Source: an uncultured bacterium (GTDB lineage Bacteria; Cyanobacteriota; Vampirovibrionia; Gastranaerophilales; Gastranaerophilaceae). Taken from it: a stretch of 8,801 nt of DNA. The translations under genes were made by a program, and so were the position numbers. The stretch is from contig USOK01000055.1 of the NCBI GenBank assembly GCA_900556295.1, forward strand, positions 1 to 8,801, read 5' to 3'. Shown piece by piece: positions 5,898 to 8,801 of the stretch. Position 1 is the first letter of the stretch. The number at the start of each line of letters is the position of its first letter. Under the pieces are notes generated by a model. It saw only the letters and a program-made list of their open reading frames with translations, did not search any database and was not told where the DNA came from.

Positions 5898-6464
5898 ATG
5901 GAAAAATTAACAGAAATATTTAAAAAATTTAAACCTGTAGATTTAATTATTGTTGCAGGCGTAATTTTAGCTTTAATTGTCGGGTTTTTTACATACAAAA
6001 ATTTTAGACAAACAGCATCAAAGCAAATTGAAGCGACTTCAAAAATTACGTTTCAAGTTTTTGTAAGAGGTGTTACTTTGACAGGAAATGAAAATCCTAT
6101 GAGAGCTAATGACAAAACATTTATAAGTATTAGAAATGTTCCTTATACAGACTTAGATATCGTTGATGTTAAAGCAGATAGAAAGAAAATTGTGTTACCA
6201 ATTTTGAACAGTAAAAAAGTTATGGTTGTTGAAGATGTCTCTCAAGCTAATATGTATGATATAACTGTTACTCTTAAAGATACTGCCAAAATTACTAAAG
6301 ATGGTGCAGTTGTTGGCGGTAACAAGATTAAAATGGGTTTACCTATTACTCTTGAAGGAAAAGATTACAAATTTAACGGTACTGTTTCTGACTTAAAAGT
6401 TATGCCTGAAACAAATGATGACAAATTTCATAATTCAATAAATACAGATGATGATGTTCAATAA
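5898..6464 (+). CDS. DUF4330 family single-pass membrane protein
   Basis: This 188-residue protein has a short basic N-terminus (MEKLTEIFKKFK), one transmembrane helix at about 14-33 (VDLIIVAGVILALIVGFF), and a soluble domain probably outside the cytoplasm. The domain carries FVRGVTLTG and, near the C-terminus, MGLPITLEGKDYKFNGTVSDL. These match my recollection of DUF4330, a family of unknown function found in Cyanobacteria and Firmicutes. The tail is acidic (NTDDDVQ). The ATG at 5898 is chosen because GGAGAG (5885-5890) is well spaced before it; the frame is open upstream to a TTG at 5868 and an ATG at 5883, but both have poorer ribosome sites. It lies 36 bp after the kinase and overlaps the ictB-like gene by 17 bp. 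A helper role for the ligase-like partner is inference. Confidence 0.82.
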   Translation: MEKLTEIFKKFKPVDLIIVAGVILALIVGFFTYKNFRQTASKQIEATSKITFQVFVRGVTLTGNENPMRANDKTFISIRNVPYTDLDIVDVKADRKKIVLPILNSKKVMVVEDVSQANMYDITVTLKDTAKITKDGAVVGGNKIKMGLPITLEGKDYKFNGTVSDLKVMPETNDDKFHNSINTDDDVQ

Positions 6465-7770
6465 AATATTAAAATTTACTCAACAAAAAACAGAATATTT
6501 ATATAAAAATAGTTTATTTTTGCAAAATATTGATAAACTTATATTTGCGTCAATCCTGTTAGTCTTTTTGACATCGACAGTGATGTCGTCGGATGTAATT
6601 GGATTTATTGCTCTGATAACAGTGTTTTTGACAGTTGTAAAAGTGTTAACCAAACCTAATGAAAATTTAGATTGCAAGAGTTTTGAATTATGGCTGTTGG
6701 CTTACTTTATGCTTGTTATAGTTAGTTTAGCCGGATCAACACTTTTTCATTTGAGTTTGAAAGGGTTTTTTAAAACCTTTACGTATATGACTTTTTATTT
6801 TTCATTAGTTCAGTATTTGAAAAATAATAAACATAAAATTCCATATTTGTTGGGTGCAATAGGCCTTTGCGTTAGTTTTGAGGCAGTAACAGGCTTTTTG
6901 CAGAACTTTTCTCATGTTGAGGAAATTTCTGGTTGGCAAGATGTTTCTGAACTTAATCCGGAAGAGGTTATGACAAGAGTTTACGGAACATTAAAACCTT
7001 ATAATCCTAACCTATTGGGTGGGTATTTTGTTGCCGGAATTCCTGCTTTGTACGGCTTAGGTGCATATTTCTTAGCAGATAAAAAGTATAAATTTGCTAT
7101 TGGTGGACTTTTACTTGCATTATTTTCAACATTAACATTATTCTTGACTGGTTGCAGAGGTTCTTATATTGGCATGATGGTTATATTTTGCGGAATGTTT
7201 ATTGTTAGTGCAAAATATTTATGGCAAAATTACAAAACTATATACCTATCAATTGTCGGTGGTGTTATCGCATTTGCAACGACGGCTATATTGCTTGTAT
7301 CATCGTTAAGAGCAAGAGTTCTGTCTATATTTGCTATGCGTCAGGATTCTTCAAATTCATTCAGATTTAATGTTTATCATTCATCAATAGAAATGTTTAA
7401 AGATAATTGGTTATTAGGAATTGGTGTTGGCAACCAAAATTTCAGAGAAATTTACGGACTTTATATGAAAACAGGATTTGATGCGTTGAGTGCGTATAAT
7501 ATTTTCCTAGAAATAGCTGTAGAAAGTGGAGTTTTTGCTCTAATTGCCTTTATTGGATTTTTAGTAACTTTAATTAAAAATGCTGTTAAATTTATCTTGA
7601 AGTCGGCTGATACAAAATCTGTTATTTTTACAGCAACTGCATTGATATCTATTTGCGCCGTATGTATTCATGGGCTGGTTGATACAGTATTTTTCAGACC
7701 GCAAATTCAGTTTGTGTTTTGGACAATGGTTGCTGTAGCTCGAGTTTTGATATATGAATGCGTGGAGTAG
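6448..7770 (+). CDS. ictB: IctB-like O-antigen ligase/polymerase family membrane protein
   Basis: This 440-residue protein has about 10-12 hydrophobic segments. It carries Wzy_C/O-antigen-ligase features: LTGCRGSYIG (233-242, with conserved R237) and a long extracytoplasmic loop between about 286 and 350. Cyanobacterial IctB signatures are TRVYGTLKPYNPNLLGGY (176-193), DSSNSFRFNVY (300-310), LGIGVGN (323-329), LSAYNIFLEIAVESG (347-361) and HGLVDTVFFRP (408-418). IctB was first proposed as an inorganic-carbon transporter, but its family membership points to glycan ligation or polymerisation, which I favour here because of the kinase neighbour. Three consecutive ATGs (6448, 6451, 6454) are possible starts. 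None has a Shine-Dalgarno, and all overlap the DUF4330 gene, implying translational coupling. A strong terminator follows. Confidence 0.88.
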   Translation: MMMFNKILKFTQQKTEYLYKNSLFLQNIDKLIFASILLVFLTSTVMSSDVIGFIALITVFLTVVKVLTKPNENLDCKSFELWLLAYFMLVIVSLAGSTLFHLSLKGFFKTFTYMTFYFSLVQYLKNNKHKIPYLLGAIGLCVSFEAVTGFLQNFSHVEEISGWQDVSELNPEEVMTRVYGTLKPYNPNLLGGYFVAGIPALYGLGAYFLADKKYKFAIGGLLLALFSTLTLFLTGCRGSYIGMMVIFCGMFIVSAKYLWQNYKTIYLSIVGGVIAFATTAILLVSSLRARVLSIFAMRQDSSNSFRFNVYHSSIEMFKDNWLLGIGVGNQNFREIYGLYMKTGFDALSAYNIFLEIAVESGVFALIAFIGFLVTLIKNAVKFILKSADTKSVIFTATALISICAVCIHGLVDTVFFRPQIQFVFWTMVAVARVLIYECVE

Positions 7771-7800
7771 TTAGTAACTAAAAATATTATTTATAAAAAC

Positions 7801-7830
7801 AAAAAGGTCATTTTATAATGACCTTTTTTT
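7801..7830. terminator. Bidirectional intrinsic terminator
   Basis: A perfect 12-bp stem (AAAAAGGTCATT at 7801-7812, AATGACCTTTTT at 7817-7828) closes a 4-base loop and is followed by further Ts to 7830. The A run on the left gives a U tract on the minus strand too. It lies 30 bp after the plus-strand ictB-like gene and 43 bp after the end of the minus-strand sigma-factor gene, so it probably serves both convergent transcripts. Confidence 0.9.
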
Positions 7831-7872
7831 AAACCTATTTAATAAATAAACACAAATAAATAATTTACCTTC

Positions 7873-8787
7873 TTAGTCTACATAAGCAGTTAGAACCTGC
7901 TGACCTAACACGGAGAATCTCATTTTTTTCAATGCTCTCAATTCTGTTTGGCGAATACATTCTTTGGTTACACCATAAATATTGCCGATTTCTTCAAGTG
8001 TCTTTTTGGTGTTATCTTCCAAGCCATAACGCATTTTTACAACTTCTTGTTCACGTTCTTTTAGAGTTGAAATTACATTCAAAATATCTGATTTCAAATC
8101 TTCAAACTCAACTTCTTGAGTTGCAGATGCTTTTTTATCCTCAATAATATCTGCAATATTCATTTCTTTTCCATCATTATTTTCAAGTCCGCTTTCGATT
8201 GAAATTGTTTTTGAATAAGCGTTTAAGAAAGTGTCAATTTTGTCAGCAGACATATTCATCCTTTTTGCAACATCTTCTGTTTTTACTTGTCCATTAGTTT
8301 CTCGTTCCATTTCTCGTTTGATTTTTGAAAAACGAGATAGAGTTTCTTGAATATAAACAGGAATTTTCATGCAGTGTGATTGTTCAGAAATTGCCTTAAA
8401 CATTGATTGCTTAATCCACCAGCTTGCATAAGTTGCGAACTTGTAACCTAATTTATAGTTGAATTTGTCGGCTGCAACCATTAATCCCATATTGCCTTCT
8501 TGTATAAGATCTGTCATTGGTAAATTTGACATATGGATTGCTTTTTTTGCAATTGTGATTACAAGTTTAAGGTTTGCTTTTATAAGTTGTTTTTTCGCTT
8601 CTGTATCGCCTTCTTTTGCTTTTTTAGCTAAAAATTTTTCTTCAGCTTGAGTCAGTGAACGGTAATCAGAAATCTCTCTAATGTAATTTGTTAAAACACT
8701 GTCATTTGAACCGTCTACGATTTCATTTTTAGCTGGGTTGGAAGATTTTGTGACGGTTCTCATTTTGATAGGTGAATTTTTACTCAT
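7873..8787 (-). CDS. Sigma-70 family RNA polymerase sigma factor (short RpoD/SigA-like, group 2 type)
   Basis: At 304 residues this has the RpoD core without region 1.1. Region 1.2 is DSVLTNYIREISDYRSLTQAEE (29-50). Region 2 is ANLKLVITIAKKA (71-83), LPMTDLIQEGNMGLMVAADKF (89-109) and GYKFATYASWWIKQ (114-127). Region 3 is about 145-200. Region 4 is LKEREQEVVKMRYGL (242-256) plus the helix-turn-helix TLEEIGNIYGVTKECIRQ (263-280). It directs RNA polymerase to promoters. Region 2.4 departs from consensus: Q127 is kept (E. coli Q437), but the T440 equivalent is F130, and SHCMKIPV replaces ARTIRIPV. In region 4.2, KECIRQ replaces RERIRQ. Its only cysteines are C139 and C277, both in these DNA-contact regions. 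It is probably an alternative or group 2 factor, though a principal factor of a divergent lineage is possible. The start at 8787 is bounded by an upstream in-frame TAA; AGG lies too close to the ATG for a normal ribosome site. Confidence 0.92.
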   Translation of the reverse strand: MSKNSPIKMRTVTKSSNPAKNEIVDGSNDSVLTNYIREISDYRSLTQAEEKFLAKKAKEGDTEAKKQLIKANLKLVITIAKKAIHMSNLPMTDLIQEGNMGLMVAADKFNYKLGYKFATYASWWIKQSMFKAISEQSHCMKIPVYIQETLSRFSKIKREMERETNGQVKTEDVAKRMNMSADKIDTFLNAYSKTISIESGLENNDGKEMNIADIIEDKKASATQEVEFEDLKSDILNVISTLKEREQEVVKMRYGLEDNTKKTLEEIGNIYGVTKECIRQTELRALKKMRFSVLGQQVLTAYVD

Positions 8788-8793
8788 ACCTAT
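8768..8793 (-). promoter_or_regulatory. Possible start-site hairpin on the sigma-factor mRNA
   Basis: On the minus strand, ATAGGT just before the start codon can pair with ACCTAT in codons 5-7, extended by TGA (from ATGA) pairing with TCA across a one-base bulge. The result is about 9 bp with an 8-base loop. Both the only AGG and most of the AUG would be inside the stem. Whether it forms or regulates translation is not known. Confidence 0.3.
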
Positions 8794-8801
8794 TTAAACT
8801 C

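Noticed and set aside
4855..5998. Minus-strand open frames at 4855-5061 and 5756-5998
   Set aside because: They are antisense to the kinase and DUF4330 genes with no independent support.
6448..7770. Dedicated bicarbonate transporter role for the ictB-like protein
   Set aside because: The transport role of IctB is disputed, and the conserved Arg motif and sugar-kinase neighbour fit the O-antigen ligase/polymerase family better.
7932..8650. Plus-strand open frames opposite the sigma factor
   Set aside because: They are shadows of the conserved sigma-70 frame and have no start signals.

Overview
The window is AT-rich and gene-dense, and looks like bacterial chromosome. I infer an uncultured, probably non-photosynthetic relative of the Cyanobacteria (Vampirovibrionia/Melainabacteria, most like the gut Gastranaerophilales). 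The reasons are an IctB-type O-antigen-ligase-family protein with cyanobacterial signature motifs, a DUF4330 protein, a GHL10 (DUF187) exported glycosyl hydrolase of the kind common in Cyanobacteria, a heptose-kinase-like enzyme implying a Gram-negative envelope, and very low GC. No rRNA or photosynthesis gene is present to prove this, so the lineage call is inference.

Layout: positions 1-1827 (minus) hold a GHL10 exported glycosyl hydrolase whose 3' end lies outside the window. Positions 1980-2303 (minus) hold a small exported protein of unknown function, ending at a strong 19-bp-stem terminator that separates it from the GHL10 promoter. Positions 2398-3453 (minus) hold ispG of the MEP isoprenoid pathway, divergent from a metallophosphoesterase at 3486-4220 (plus); their promoters overlap in about 30 bp and ispG has no ribosome binding site. 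A 159-residue protein of unknown function lies at 4232-4711 (minus), convergent with the phosphoesterase and only 11 bp from it. Positions 4857-7770 (plus) form a compact three-gene unit: a PfkB/RfaE1-like sugar kinase, a membrane-anchored DUF4330 protein and the IctB-like polytopic membrane protein, the last two overlapping by 17 bp. This ends at a bidirectional terminator shared with a convergent short sigma-70-family factor at 7873-8787 (minus).

The genes fit a housekeeping and cell-envelope region. The kinase, DUF4330 and IctB/O-antigen-ligase genes look like one envelope-glycan unit, and the GHL10 enzyme probably acts on an extracytoplasmic glycan. I see no transposon, prophage, CRISPR array, tRNA or rRNA. 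No intergenic gap exceeds 155 bp. The points most worth a second look are the atypical DNA-recognition residues and two lone cysteines of the sigma factor, a possible start-site hairpin on its mRNA, the altered active-site motifs of the sugar kinase, and an IctB homologue in a probably heterotrophic lineage.
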